Positions 1-8,886 of a stretch of DNA of 64,000 bases are shown here, in pieces (position 1 is the stretch's first letter; every line of letters starts with the position of its first letter). This DNA comes from Acidobacteriota bacterium (GTDB lineage: Bacteria > Acidobacteriota > Vicinamibacteria > Marinacidobacterales > Marinacidobacteraceae). The translations under genes and the position numbers were made by a program. Location of the stretch: NCBI GenBank assembly GCA_022826195.1, contig JAJDVI010000032.1, forward strand, positions 1 to 64,000. Direction: 5' to 3'. Below the pieces are notes generated by a model. The model was not told where the DNA came from. It saw only the letters and a list, made by a program, of their open reading frames with translations, and did no database searches.

Positions 1-356
1 TCCCCGTCGCGTTTGCGCTCCGGCGACCCTGCCTTTCGGGGCCTGGGTCGGGGCTGCAAGCGACCCCCCCTTCCGGGGCGAAAAACGGCCCCGTCGCGGA
101 GTGCTTGTCCCACTCTCCTCCCCGGGCCGGGGGTCGCTTGCAGCCCGCGCCTCCGGCGCGAGTGATCCCTGCGGGAAGGCTCTCAGGCCCGTGGCCCGCC
201 AAGCAAATCTCTTGGCGATCCAGCGGCGCAAACATGGAGGACCGCCACGGTCGCTTCGTCCTCAATTCATGGACACCATAGTGGTCCGGCGTCGCCGGCC
301 CTTCTCCTTGGCAATGGCCAGCGACCGGCTCGGTCGCGGATCTCTCCGCGCCCGGA
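1..356. other. Left-end stretch without a supported gene
   Basis: I see no convincing gene here. Open frames exist on both strands, but their translations are Arg/Pro/Ser-rich and typical of random GC-rich DNA. The only clear structure is the inverted repeat listed separately at 51-146. The stretch may be the far side of whatever boundary brought in the restriction-modification operon, which is inference. Confidence 0.5.
51..146. repeat. 18-bp perfect inverted repeat
   Basis: GGGCTGCAAGCGACCCCC at 51-68 is repeated exactly in reverse complement at 129-146, separated by 60 nt. The arms are too long and exact to be chance in a window of this size. No transposase or target duplication is visible near it, so I call it only an inverted repeat. 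It could be part of a dispersed intergenic element or a cruciform-forming site at the edge of the restriction-modification island. Confidence 0.7.
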
Positions 357-776
357 TCAGACCACGCTACCGTCCCAGCGGCCCAGCTCCTTCAGCCGTG
401 TGGTGTAAGACGCCCATGCTCGCTCTGGGGTGCAACCATCATTGTAGAGATACGCCTTGCGTGCTCCATCACCGCCATCACAGACAGATCCGGAATGGGA
501 AATGGCCATTAGCTGGCGCTCGCTCGGCTTGCGTCTGAGCAACAGGGCAACGATCAGCCGGTAGTCTCTGTCCAGGACCTCCACACGCCGGCCCACGACA
601 TGCACACAGTAAGGCAGAGCCTTGAACACAGATCCTTGGTGCCACCGATCGGTCTGCGGCTGGTGGGTCGTCGGCGGCTTGTTCGTCCGGTCCCTGTGTG
701 CGGCCGGCTCATGCGGCCCCGTTGCGACTGGGTGGTCACTGAATCGATCAGTCACAGTGTTCGCGCGCACCTTCAC
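357..776 (-). CDS. Doubtful hypothetical protein
   Basis: This is a 139-codon frame reading leftwards. The N-terminal third is low-complexity (Thr/His/Pro-rich) and probably not coding. The last 85 residues have a more protein-like composition (a VGRRVEVLDRDYRLIVALLL stretch, then KAYLYNDG and TTRLKELGRW). I do not recognise the family. It may be the 3' remnant of a decayed accessory gene next to the hsd operon, or a chance frame. There is no ribosome-binding site I would rely on. Confidence 0.2.
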   Translation of the reverse strand: MKVRANTVTDRFSDHPVATGPHEPAAHRDRTNKPPTTHQPQTDRWHQGSVFKALPYCVHVVGRRVEVLDRDYRLIVALLLRRKPSERQLMAISHSGSVCDGGDGARKAYLYNDGCTPERAWASYTTRLKELGRWDGSVV

Positions 777-974
777 GGTTCTGAACGGTCGGCGCGGGCA
801 GCGCCCCCCGGTCCGGACATCACCTCATTCTAGATTCATCCTTGGAGACGAGTCGCGGCCAAGCGATGCCATCCCGTATCCGGACACTGGTTCGGCGAGC
901 CCACCCCGACACCCACGTCGTGTCCGGAACAAGCCCGGGCTCCTGACACATACTCCGAAAGAGACGGCCATCCG

Positions 975-3779
975 GTGCCACTGACGCCCGAACAGCAAGC
1001 CCGCGAGAACATCGACGAGCAACTCGAAGCCTGCGGCTGGGTGGTCCAGGACTTCGCGTCCATGAACATCCACGCGGCGCGCGGCGTGGCCGTTCGAGAG
1101 TATCCGCTGAGGTGGCGAGAGGACACCCGTATCCGAACCGGGGTCGCCGACTATCTGCTCTACGCCGACGGAGGGGCCATCGGGGTCGTTGAGGCCAAGC
1201 GTGCGGGCCACACCCTCCAAGGAGTGTTGATTCAATCCGAGAAGTACACCGAAGGCCTCGACAAGCGCGTTCCGGCGCGGTACCGACCCCTCCCCTTCGC
1301 CTACGAGTCCACCGGCGAGGTGACGCAGTTCACCAACGGACTCGATCCCGACCCCCGCAGCCGGGAAGTCTTCACCTTCCACCGGCCCGGGGAGTTGCTG
1401 CGACTACAGGATCTGGGATCGGCGCAACTGCGCCGGTTGCTGCAGAAGATGCCCGCACTGCCGCAAGGCAAGCTCTGGCCCGTGCAGCACGAGGCGATCC
1501 TGAACCTCGAGGGGTCGCTCGCCCACGGTCGGCCGCGCTCCCTGATCCAGATGGCGACGGGCAGCGGAAAGACGTTCACGGCGGTCACGGCCTGCCAGCG
1601 GCTCATCAAGCACGCCAAGGCCGAGCGCATCCTTTTCCTCGTGGACCGCAACAACCTCGGCAAGCAGACCCTGAGAGAGTTCAAGGAGTTCCGGGAACCA
1701 GGCTCCGCCTACACGTTCGCTGAGGAGTTCGTGGTCCAGCGACTCGGCGGCAACGCCGTTGATTCGGCCGCCAAGGTGGTCATCACGACGATTCAGCGCC
1801 TCTACTCGATGCTCAAGGGCGATCCCGAGTACGACCCGGCCAACGAGGACGAGTCGCTGTTCGAATCCGGCGGCCCGCTCGGCGGCGAGCCCGTCCCGGT
1901 CGAATACACGCCGGGTCTGCCACCCGAACACTTCGACTTCATCGTCATCGACGAGTGCCACCGCTCGATCTACAACGTCTGGCGGCAGGTCATCGAGTAC
2001 TTCGATGCCTTCCTCATTGGGCTGACCGCGACCCCGAGTCCGCAGACCATCGGTTTCTTCAGTAACAACGTGGTGCAGGACTACTCACACACAAGGGCGG
2101 TGGCCGATGGGATCAACGTCGGCTACGACGTCTACCGCATCAAGACGAAGGTTACCGAGGAGGGTGGAGCGGTGGTGGCCGAAGCCGGCGCGTACGTGCC
2201 CCGGCGCGACCGGCGGACCCGCAAGACCACGCACGCGGAGCTTGACGACGATCTGACCTACACTGCGAACCAGCTTGACCGCGACGTGGTCGCGCCGGAC
2301 CAGATCCGGCTCGTCGCCCGCACCTTCCGCGACCAACTGTTCACGAAGATCTTCCCCGGCCGCGAGGAAGTCCCCAAGACGCTCGTGTTCGCGAAGAACG
2401 ACAGCCACGCGGACGACATCGTGAGGATCCTCAAGGAGGAGTTCGGCAGGGGCAACGAGTTCTGCCGGAAGATCACCTCGAAGACGACGGGGGCCTCCCC
2501 GGAGGACCTGCTGAGCAGCTTCCGCAACTCCTACAATCCGCGTATCGCGGTCACCGTGGACATGATCGCGACCGGCACCGACGTGAAGCCGCTCGAATGC
2601 CTGCTATTCATGCGCAACGTCAACTCGGCGGGCTACTTCGAACAGATGAAGGGGCGCGGCGTCCGCGTTATCAAGCCCGGCGACCTCCGAAAGGTCACCC
2701 CGGACGCGAAACACAAGACCCACTTCGTGATCGTGGATGCGGTTGGCGTGTGCGAGCGCGACAAGACGGTGTCGCCGCCGCTGGAGCGCAGGCCCTCGGT
2801 GAGCATCAGGACGCTGCTACAGAACGCCGCGATGGGGATGGCGCACGCGGACTTGGTGTCGAGCCTCGCGTCGCGTCTGGCGCGGCTCGGCCGCCGGGTG
2901 GACGAGGGGCAGGCGGCACGGATCGCAAAGGAGGCGGACGGCCTGAGCTTGGCGTCGCTGACCGGGGCTCTGCTCGACAGTATCGAGCCGCACCATATCC
3001 ACGACGCGGCGGTGAAGCGGTACGGACTGGCCGCGGACGACGACCCGACCATCGAGCAACTGGACGCCGTGGAGCGCGAGCGCATGGCCGAGGCGCTCAA
3101 GCCGTTCACAAGGCCGGAGCTCAGGAAGGCGGTCGTCGAGGTCCACCAGAGCCTTTACCAGATCATCGACGAGGGGGCCATCGATGTGCTGCTCGACTTC
3201 GGCCACAGCGAGGCGGCGGTCGAGAGCGCCCGGTCCAAGCTGGACGACTTTCGGCGGTTCATCGAAGAGAACAAGCACGAGATCGAGGCCCTCCGGATCC
3301 TGTACAGTCAGCCGTACCGGGCCGGGATTCGCTACCGCCACGTCAAGGAGCTTCGCGACGCGTTGCGGACGCCGCCGGTCAGCCTTCACGACCCGGCCAA
3401 CGGCCTTTGGCGGCTCTACGAAGCGCTGGAGCCGGAGAAGGTGACTGGGGCGGGCGGGAACGCGCTCGTCGATCTGGTGGCGATCGTGAGGCACGCGATC
3501 GAGCCCGAGGAAGTGCTCGTTCCCGTGGCCGAGCAGGTGGAGGCGCGCTACCGGGAGTGGCTCGAGGAGAAGGCGCGTGGCGGGCACGCGTTCACCGCCG
3601 AGCAGCGGCGGTGGCTGGACGCGATCAAGGACCACATCGCATCCAGCCTTGCCATCGAGCGTCAGGACTTCGAGGACGTGCCGTTCAACCAGTGGGGCGG
3701 GCTCGGCGGCGCCTGGAGGGCGTTCGGCAAGGATCTGGACGGCGTGCTGGCCGAGTTGAATGAGAGGTTGGCGGCGTGA
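975..3779 (+). CDS. hsdR: Type I restriction enzyme R subunit (HsdR)
   Basis: This is the motor and nuclease subunit of a type I restriction-modification complex, which translocates unmethylated DNA with ATP and cleaves it. The 934-residue protein starts with a GTG. An N-terminal PD-(D/E)xK nuclease fold is visible as D59, then E73-A-K75 in GVVEAKR. Superfamily 2 helicase motifs follow: Walker A GSGKT at 196-200, DECH box at 326-329, then GLTATP, and a second RecA domain with ATGTDVKPLECLLFMR and QMKGRGVRVI. A long C-terminal domain typical of EcoEI-type HsdR follows. The stop overlaps the hsdS start, so the genes are translationally coupled. Length is normal for the family and nothing looks broken. 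Confidence 0.96.
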   Translation: MPLTPEQQARENIDEQLEACGWVVQDFASMNIHAARGVAVREYPLRWREDTRIRTGVADYLLYADGGAIGVVEAKRAGHTLQGVLIQSEKYTEGLDKRVPARYRPLPFAYESTGEVTQFTNGLDPDPRSREVFTFHRPGELLRLQDLGSAQLRRLLQKMPALPQGKLWPVQHEAILNLEGSLAHGRPRSLIQMATGSGKTFTAVTACQRLIKHAKAERILFLVDRNNLGKQTLREFKEFREPGSAYTFAEEFVVQRLGGNAVDSAAKVVITTIQRLYSMLKGDPEYDPANEDESLFESGGPLGGEPVPVEYTPGLPPEHFDFIVIDECHRSIYNVWRQVIEYFDAFLIGLTATPSPQTIGFFSNNVVQDYSHTRAVADGINVGYDVYRIKTKVTEEGGAVVAEAGAYVPRRDRRTRKTTHAELDDDLTYTANQLDRDVVAPDQIRLVARTFRDQLFTKIFPGREEVPKTLVFAKNDSHADDIVRILKEEFGRGNEFCRKITSKTTGASPEDLLSSFRNSYNPRIAVTVDMIATGTDVKPLECLLFMRNVNSAGYFEQMKGRGVRVIKPGDLRKVTPDAKHKTHFVIVDAVGVCERDKTVSPPLERRPSVSIRTLLQNAAMGMAHADLVSSLASRLARLGRRVDEGQAARIAKEADGLSLASLTGALLDSIEPHHIHDAAVKRYGLAADDDPTIEQLDAVERERMAEALKPFTRPELRKAVVEVHQSLYQIIDEGAIDVLLDFGHSEAAVESARSKLDDFRRFIEENKHEIEALRILYSQPYRAGIRYRHVKELRDALRTPPVSLHDPANGLWRLYEALEPEKVTGAGGNALVDLVAIVRHAIEPEEVLVPVAEQVEARYREWLEEKARGGHAFTAEQRRWLDAIKDHIASSLAIERQDFEDVPFNQWGGLGGAWRAFGKDLDGVLAELNERLAA

Positions 3780-5275
3780 GCGCCTTGCCGACGGGTTGGG
3801 CGAGTGCTGCCTTGTCGGAGGTCACCGAGGTCGTAATGGGCCAGTCTCCTCCTTCGGCGGCTTACAACGACGAGGAGCTTGGCCTCCCGTTCCTTCAGGG
3901 CAAGGCGGAGTTCGGCGCACTCCGTCCCATGCCCGTGAAGTGGTGCACCGATGTCAAGAGGGTGGCGGAAGCAGACGACATCCTCGTGTCCGTTCGAGCT
4001 CCGGTTGGACCTACCAATCTCTCGCCGACGAGATGTTGCATCGGGCGGGGCCTCGCCGCCTTGAGGCCTTTGGGTGGCTTGGCGAACCGGTTCCTTCTTT
4101 ACCAGATTCGGGCCCGGGAGCATGAGCTTGAGCGCTTGGGCCATGGGGTGACCTTCAAGGCCATTCGCCAGAAGGAATTGACCTCTTGGCCGACGCTGAT
4201 CGCCCCGCTCCCCGAACAGCACCGCATCGTCGCCCGGATCGAGTCCCTGTTTGCGCGACTAGACGAGGGCATCGCCGCACTCAAGCGGGCGGAGGCCATT
4301 CTGGAGCGCTACCGGGCGTCCGTCCTCAAGGCGGCGGTCGAGGGTAGGCTGACCGAACAATGGAGGAGAGAGAACCGGCCCGCGGAGACCGGAGCCGAGT
4401 TGCTGGCACGGATTCTGGTCGAACGGCGGAAGCGCTGGGATGAGGAGCAACTCGCGAAGTTCGCAGCGAAGGGACGGAAGCCACCCAAGAACTGGAAGGC
4501 GAAGTACGAGGAGCCCGTCGCACCTGACACCGGCAGGCTTCCGGAGCTGCCTGAGGGATGGTGCTGGACGACGGTGGATCAGGTGACGGCGTCCATGCGG
4601 AACGGGCGCTCGGTTCGTTCGCGACCTGGCGGTTTTCCGGTGTTGAGACTCAGCGCGATCACAGGCGGCGCGTTGGATGACCAGGACTCGAAAGACGGCG
4701 ACTGGGAACAAGAGGAGGCGGAACCGTTCCGGGTGCGTCCCAGCGACTTTCTCGTGTCACGGGGCAACGGGTCGTTGGACTTGGTCGGGCGCGGGTCCTT
4801 GGCGAGCAATGGGACTCGCGAGGTCGCCTTCCCTGACACCATGATCAGACTGAGCTTCGCGTCTGGTCGGCTCGTGGACGCACGGTTCGTCGTCGCAGTC
4901 TGGAACAGCCAACTGGTTCGACGACAGATAGTCGGTAGCGCCCGAACGAGCGCAGGAATCTACAAGATCAGTCAGCAGGACCTGCGCCACGTGCATCTCC
5001 CGATCCCCCCTGCGAGAGAACAGGCGAGGATCGTTGATTCACTGTGGATATCCGAGAAGGCCGAGTCCCGCCACCTGGACCGCCTGGAGTACTCCATTCG
5101 GACGGCCTCCGTCCTTCGCCAATCGATTCTGAAGCGCGCCTTCGAGGGTGGACTGGTCCCGCAGAATCCCGCCGACGAGCCCGCTTCCGTCCTCTTGGAG
5201 CGCGTTCGCGCCGCACGGAAGCGGAGCACTCGCCGCGCGAAGCCGAGTCGCCAACGCAGGAGCCGAGTCCCCTGA
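3776..5275 (+). CDS. hsdS: Type I restriction-modification specificity subunit (HsdS)
   Basis: This is the DNA-recognition subunit that sets the target sequence for both methylation and restriction. Its 499 residues form two target-recognition domains. The first begins LPTGWASAAL and ends at the conserved PLPEQHRIV, followed by a helical spacer (IESLFARLDEGIAALKRAEA). The second begins LPEGWCWTTV and ends at PPAREQARIV with another helical region. This is the usual two-half layout for a bipartite site. The GTG start overlaps the hsdR stop (GTGA), and the stop overlaps the hsdM ATG by one base. The C-terminus is a basic Arg/Ser-rich tail. The target sequence cannot be read from the protein. 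Confidence 0.93.
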   Translation: MSALPTGWASAALSEVTEVVMGQSPPSAAYNDEELGLPFLQGKAEFGALRPMPVKWCTDVKRVAEADDILVSVRAPVGPTNLSPTRCCIGRGLAALRPLGGLANRFLLYQIRAREHELERLGHGVTFKAIRQKELTSWPTLIAPLPEQHRIVARIESLFARLDEGIAALKRAEAILERYRASVLKAAVEGRLTEQWRRENRPAETGAELLARILVERRKRWDEEQLAKFAAKGRKPPKNWKAKYEEPVAPDTGRLPELPEGWCWTTVDQVTASMRNGRSVRSRPGGFPVLRLSAITGGALDDQDSKDGDWEQEEAEPFRVRPSDFLVSRGNGSLDLVGRGSLASNGTREVAFPDTMIRLSFASGRLVDARFVVAVWNSQLVRRQIVGSARTSAGIYKISQQDLRHVHLPIPPAREQARIVDSLWISEKAESRHLDRLEYSIRTASVLRQSILKRAFEGGLVPQNPADEPASVLLERVRAARKRSTRRAKPSRQRRSRVP

Positions 5276-6789
5276 TGCCGAACGACACCGGGCAGGTCGT
5301 CAACAAGGCGTGGAGCTTCGCGCACCTGCTCCGCGACGACGGCCTGTCGTACATGGCCTACACAGAACAGATCACGTTCCTGCTGTTCCTCAAGATGGCC
5401 GACCAGCGAACCCGGCCACCGTGGAACCAACCTCCCATCGTACCGGAGGGACTCGACTGGCCGAGCCTTCTCGTCCGCGACGGCGAGGAACTTGAGACGC
5501 ATTACCGGCGCATCCTGACCGAGCTTTCCAAGCGGGGCGGGATGCTGGGGGAGATCTTCAAGAAGGCCCGGCAGGAGATCCAGAACCCGGCGACGCTCAA
5601 GCGGCTGGTCGTGGACCTGATCGAGCCCGAGGAATGGATGTCGATGCGCGCGGACGTGAAGGGCGACATCTACGAGGGCCTGCTGGCCAAGTCGGCTCAG
5701 GAATCGCCGAAGGGCGCGGGCCAGTACTTCACGCCCCGCGAACTCATCAGAGCTGTCGTGGACTGCATGCGCCCGGGACCGGACGACACCGTGTGTGATC
5801 CGGCCTGCGGAACGGGCGGGTTCCTGCTTGCCGCCCACGAGTATGTGGTTCGCGAGCACGGGAGCGCGCTCGACCCGGACCAGAAGGCCCATCTGCGAAC
5901 GGGCTTCGCACAGGGCTGGGAGATCGTGCCCGCGACCGCGCGGCTCTGCATCATGAACCTCTACCTGCACGGGATCGCCCCCGACGAGTCCCCGATCCGG
6001 TCGGGGGTGGACAGTCTGGCCAACGACCCCGGCGAGCGCTTCTCGATGGTGCTCACCAACCCGCCGTTCGGGAAGAAGAGCAGTGTCCGGATCGTGAACG
6101 AGGAGGGCGAACTGGAGACGGAGTCCGACACCTACGAACGTCAGGACTTCTGGACGAGCACCAAGAACAAGCAACTCAACTTCCTCCAGCATGTGAAGAC
6201 GCTGCTCGGGATGCACGGCACCTGCGCCATCGTGGTTCCCGACAACGTGCTGTTCGAGGGCGGCGCGGGCGAGACGGTGCGGCGGAACCTGCTCCAGGCG
6301 TTCGATGTCCACACACTTCTCCGGCTCCCGACGGGCATCTTCTACGCCCAGGGGGTGAAGGCGAACGTCCTGTTCTTCGACGCGAAGCCCGCGCGGGAGA
6401 AGCCGTGGACGGAGCGGCTGTGGGTCTACGACCTGCGCACGAACAAGCACTTCACGCTGAAGATGAAGCCGCTCCGTAGGGGCGACCTGGACAACTTCGT
6501 TGCCTGCTACCGGCCCGGGGAGCGACACAAGCGGGAGCCGACGTGGACCCCGGAGCACGAGGACGGCCGCTGGCGGGCGTTCGAGTACGACGAACTCGCC
6601 CAGCGCGACAAGCTCAACCTCGACCTGCTTTGGCTCAGGGACAGCGCACTGGAGGACGGTGAGAACCTCCCCGAGCCCGAGGTGCTGGCCGCCGAGATCG
6701 TCGAGGATCTGCACGCCGCATTGGAAGCTTTCCAAACCATCGCCGAGGAGCTTGAGTCGTCGGGAGACGCCACCCAGACCACGTCGTAG
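5275..6789 (+). CDS. hsdM: Type I N6-adenine DNA methyltransferase (HsdM)
   Basis: This is the modification subunit, which transfers a methyl group from S-adenosylmethionine to N6 of adenine in the HsdS target. I start it at the ATG overlapping the hsdS TGA, giving 504 residues beginning MPNDTGQVVNKAWSFAHLLR, the usual HsdM N-terminal helical domain. A longer open frame upstream exists only as a shadow of hsdS. The SAM-binding motif DPACGTGGF lies at about 175-183 and the catalytic NPPF at 262-265. The order R-S-M with methylase last is less common than R-M-S or M-S-R. Nothing appears truncated. Confidence 0.96.
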   Translation: MPNDTGQVVNKAWSFAHLLRDDGLSYMAYTEQITFLLFLKMADQRTRPPWNQPPIVPEGLDWPSLLVRDGEELETHYRRILTELSKRGGMLGEIFKKARQEIQNPATLKRLVVDLIEPEEWMSMRADVKGDIYEGLLAKSAQESPKGAGQYFTPRELIRAVVDCMRPGPDDTVCDPACGTGGFLLAAHEYVVREHGSALDPDQKAHLRTGFAQGWEIVPATARLCIMNLYLHGIAPDESPIRSGVDSLANDPGERFSMVLTNPPFGKKSSVRIVNEEGELETESDTYERQDFWTSTKNKQLNFLQHVKTLLGMHGTCAIVVPDNVLFEGGAGETVRRNLLQAFDVHTLLRLPTGIFYAQGVKANVLFFDAKPAREKPWTERLWVYDLRTNKHFTLKMKPLRRGDLDNFVACYRPGERHKREPTWTPEHEDGRWRAFEYDELAQRDKLNLDLLWLRDSALEDGENLPEPEVLAAEIVEDLHAALEAFQTIAEELESSGDATQTTS

Positions 6790-7093
6790 GGTTTGAGGGC
6801 CAAGAATCTTCGAGGAACCTCAGACGGGCTCGATAAGCCGACCCGTCTCGCGCATCCGCCCTAGACGACGACCGAGTTGGCGATCAGTGCGGGTGACAGC
6901 CGCGGTCATGTCCAAACTCCAGGATTGAACTTGAGTCTGGGACGAAATAGCGTGTTACGTCCGTAGCAGAATGGCCTAGAGGACGGCGTTTCAAGCCGTC
7001 TCGCGCTTCTTGTCGCTCTGGCCCAGCGCCGCGACGGACCAACGCCAAGGGCATAGACTCGCGCTGGGCGGGTGTTTCCCAGGAGGGATGCGG
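6790..7093. other. Intergenic region between hsdM and amidohydrolase
   Basis: This is about 300 bp without a gene. It contains a terminator-like hairpin (6823-6847) just after hsdM and a second hairpin at 6982-7000 with a 7-nt loop that superficially resembles a tRNA anticodon arm. A CATAGACT string near 7049 could be a -10 element for the downstream gene. An AGGAGGG at 7081-7087 supplies the ribosome-binding site for the amidohydrolase. Confidence 0.5.
6823..6847 (+). terminator. Possible terminator hairpin after the hsd operon
   Basis: GACGGG at 6823-6828 pairs with CCCGTC at 6842-6847 around a 13-nt loop that can itself form a short GGCT/AGCC pairing. It lies 34 bp past the hsdM stop, a suitable place to end the operon. 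No U-tract follows, so an intrinsic terminator is not proven. Confidence 0.35.
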
Positions 7094-8419
7094 ATGACTG
7101 CATCGATGTACGGCCTTTCGCGTCGCGAGTTCTTGGCCGGCTCCGCCGCTTTCACGCTGGCGTGCTCCGCCCGGTCGGCCGGCGAACCCGAGTTCGACCT
7201 GCTGCTCAAGGGCGGCCACCTGATCGATCCCCGGAACGGGCTGAGCGCGGTCCGCGACGTTGCGGTGCACGAAGGCAAAGTGGCGGCGGTCGAGGAGGCG
7301 ATCGACCCGGGACGAGCCTTCAAGGTCGTGGAGTGCGGCGGGCTCTACGTCACGCCCGGGCTTTTCGATATGCACGTGCACGCGTTCGCGGGCACCAACG
7401 AACCGCGATCGCTCGTAGGCGACAGCAGCCTCTATCCGGACGGCCATACCTTCCGCTCGGGCGTTACCACCGTGCTCGACGCCGGGTGCGCCGGCTGGCG
7501 GGACTTCGAGACCTTCCGGGAGACCGTCATCAGCCGCGCCCGGACGCGCGTACTGGCGCTCGTGAACATCGTCGGCCACGGGATGCGGGGCGGAGAGATC
7601 GAGCAGAACCGGAGTGACATGGAGGCCGCGCCGACCGCGGCTCTCGCGCGCGATCACGCCGATGTCATCGTCGGGATCAAGACCGCCCACTACGCCGCCC
7701 CGGACTGGTTCGCGGTGGACGAATCGCTTCGGGCCGGCGAGGCGGCGGGCCTTCCCCTGATGGTGGACTTCGGGGACGATCACCCGGAACGCCCGCTCGA
7801 GGCCCTCCTCGGTGAGAAGCTCCGCCGGGGAGACATCTACACCCACTGCTACGCGGGGAACCGGCGCGAGCTGCTCGCGGACGGCACGCCGAATCCCGGC
7901 CTCTTCGCGGGCCGCGAACGAGGCGTGCTCTTCGATGTGGGGCATGGCGGCCGCAGCTTCCGTTGGAGCGTGGCGGCGCGCTGTCTCGAAGCCGGTTTCC
8001 CGCCGGACGCGATTTCGACAGACCTCCACATCGGCTCCATGAACTCCGGCATGCACGATCAGATCACGACCATGGGCAAGTTCCTGGCGCTCGGGGAGAC
8101 CCTGGAGGAAGTGATCGCACAATCCACCTGGAAGCCGGCCCTCGCCGTCGGACGCGAAGACATCGGACACTTGTCGGTCGGCGCGACGGCGGACATCGCG
8201 GTCCTCCAGAAAGAGACCGGTAACTTCGGCTACGTGGACAGCTTCGGCGCGCGCCACGACGGATCCGAAAGACTGGTGGCGGAACTGACCTTCAAGGATG
8301 GCCGGCTCGAATGGGACCGAAACGGGAGAACCCGCGGGGACTGGCGCGAACTGCCGCACGATTACGGAGAACAGGGCGACCCGCGCTGGGACGGCATCCT
8401 CTACCGGCAGCGTTCGTAA
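7094..8419 (+). CDS. Tat-exported amidohydrolase/deacetylase-family metallohydrolase
   Basis: This is a metal-dependent hydrolase of the amidohydrolase superfamily, in the group annotated as amidohydrolase/deacetylase (dihydroorotase-like). The substrate cannot be deduced; small amides or acylated amino acids are typical. The 441-residue protein starts with a twin-arginine signal (SRREFLAGSAAFTLACS), so it is probably folded in the cytoplasm and exported. Metal-site signatures are visible: MHVHAFAG (the HxH motif), a mid-protein VGIKTAHYAAPDW with the candidate bridging Lys, THCYAG, DVGHGG, and STDLHIGSMN near the end. I prefer the ATG at 7094 because AGGAGG lies 7 nt upstream, whereas the ATG at 7088 abuts it. 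Confidence 0.85.
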   Translation: MTASMYGLSRREFLAGSAAFTLACSARSAGEPEFDLLLKGGHLIDPRNGLSAVRDVAVHEGKVAAVEEAIDPGRAFKVVECGGLYVTPGLFDMHVHAFAGTNEPRSLVGDSSLYPDGHTFRSGVTTVLDAGCAGWRDFETFRETVISRARTRVLALVNIVGHGMRGGEIEQNRSDMEAAPTAALARDHADVIVGIKTAHYAAPDWFAVDESLRAGEAAGLPLMVDFGDDHPERPLEALLGEKLRRGDIYTHCYAGNRRELLADGTPNPGLFAGRERGVLFDVGHGGRSFRWSVAARCLEAGFPPDAISTDLHIGSMNSGMHDQITTMGKFLALGETLEEVIAQSTWKPALAVGREDIGHLSVGATADIAVLQKETGNFGYVDSFGARHDGSERLVAELTFKDGRLEWDRNGRTRGDWRELPHDYGEQGDPRWDGILYRQRS

Positions 8420-8434
8420 GAGGGGGAGGGAAAC

Positions 8435-8578
8435 ATGACTGTCAAGATGACCCGGCGGCGCGTGCTGCAGGGCGGCTCATCCGCCGCCGTCCTGGGAGGC
8501 GCGGCCTGCGGCCCCGCGCCGAGCGCCCCGGACCAGGGGAGAACCGTCAGACCGTCGGACCGTCGCGACCGTCGGTAA
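8435..8578 (+). pseudogene. 5' fragment of a Tat lipoprotein gene cut by a mobile element
   Basis: After a GGGGGAGGG ribosome-binding site, a frame opens with a clear Tat signal and lipobox: TRRRVLQGGSSAAVL, then GGAAC. It runs only 47 codons. The last part is built of repeated ACCGTC strings, and the stop codon TAA (8576-8578) is supplied by the terminal inverted repeat of the element inserted at 8575. Only the signal peptide is recognisable, so the function of the lost protein is unknown. It probably belonged with the preceding amidohydrolase. Confidence 0.6.
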
Positions 8579-8878
8579 GCGTTCGGTCGTGGGTGTATGG
8601 ACATGTGGTTGACCCAGCCGGCCGCGCCGTCGGCGTCCGGAGAAAACCGGCGCAGGGCGACTGCCGCGCCCTCCACGGGCAGCGCATTCATCGCGTCCCG
8701 GATCGCCGCCAGCCCCTTGCCCCACAACGCTTCGAGCAGCGACACCGTGCGCCCGCACTGCTGCGGGCGGCCGGCTCCGTCCACTGCAACTCGTCCCCGC
8801 TCCTTGTCTCCGCTGTGTCGGCCCACGCGCTGACCACCCCGTTGCCCGTCTGTCATACACCCACGACCGAACGCTTAC
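8575..8878. mobile_element. IS66-like miniature inverted-repeat element (304 bp)
   Basis: A 25-bp perfect terminal inverted repeat starts GTAAGCGTTCGGTCG at 8575-8599 and is mirrored at 8854-8878. Both ends are flanked directly by the same 8-bp word GACCGTCG (8567-8574 and 8879-8886), a textbook target-site duplication. Inverted repeats beginning GTAA, about 20-30 bp long, with 8-bp duplications are the known hallmark of the IS66 family. The interior, about 250 bp, holds no recognisable transposase, so this is a non-autonomous element that would need an IS66 transposase from elsewhere. The word GTAAGCGTTC occurs again at 8886-8895, hinting at an older, decayed end in the target. Confidence 0.88.
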
Positions 8879-8886
8879 GACCGTCG

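Noticed and set aside
5044-5274. N-terminal extension of HsdM into hsdS
   Set aside because: The extra 77 residues are unlike HsdM, while the ATG at 5275 gives the standard N-terminus and overlaps the hsdS stop.
4972-6735. Antisense frame of 587 codons opposite hsdM
   Set aside because: Shadow of hsdM, with repetitive Val/Leu/Arg/Gly composition and no recognisable domain.
6961-7000. tRNA-like segment with an anticodon-arm-like hairpin (loop GTTTCAA)
   Set aside because: Only one stem is present. No T-arm GTTCRANNC, no matching acceptor stem and no D-loop geometry can be found in the surrounding 90 bp.
8600-8853. Transposase gene inside the miniature element
   Set aside because: The interior is too short, and frames on both strands lack any IS66 TnpA, TnpB or TnpC signature.
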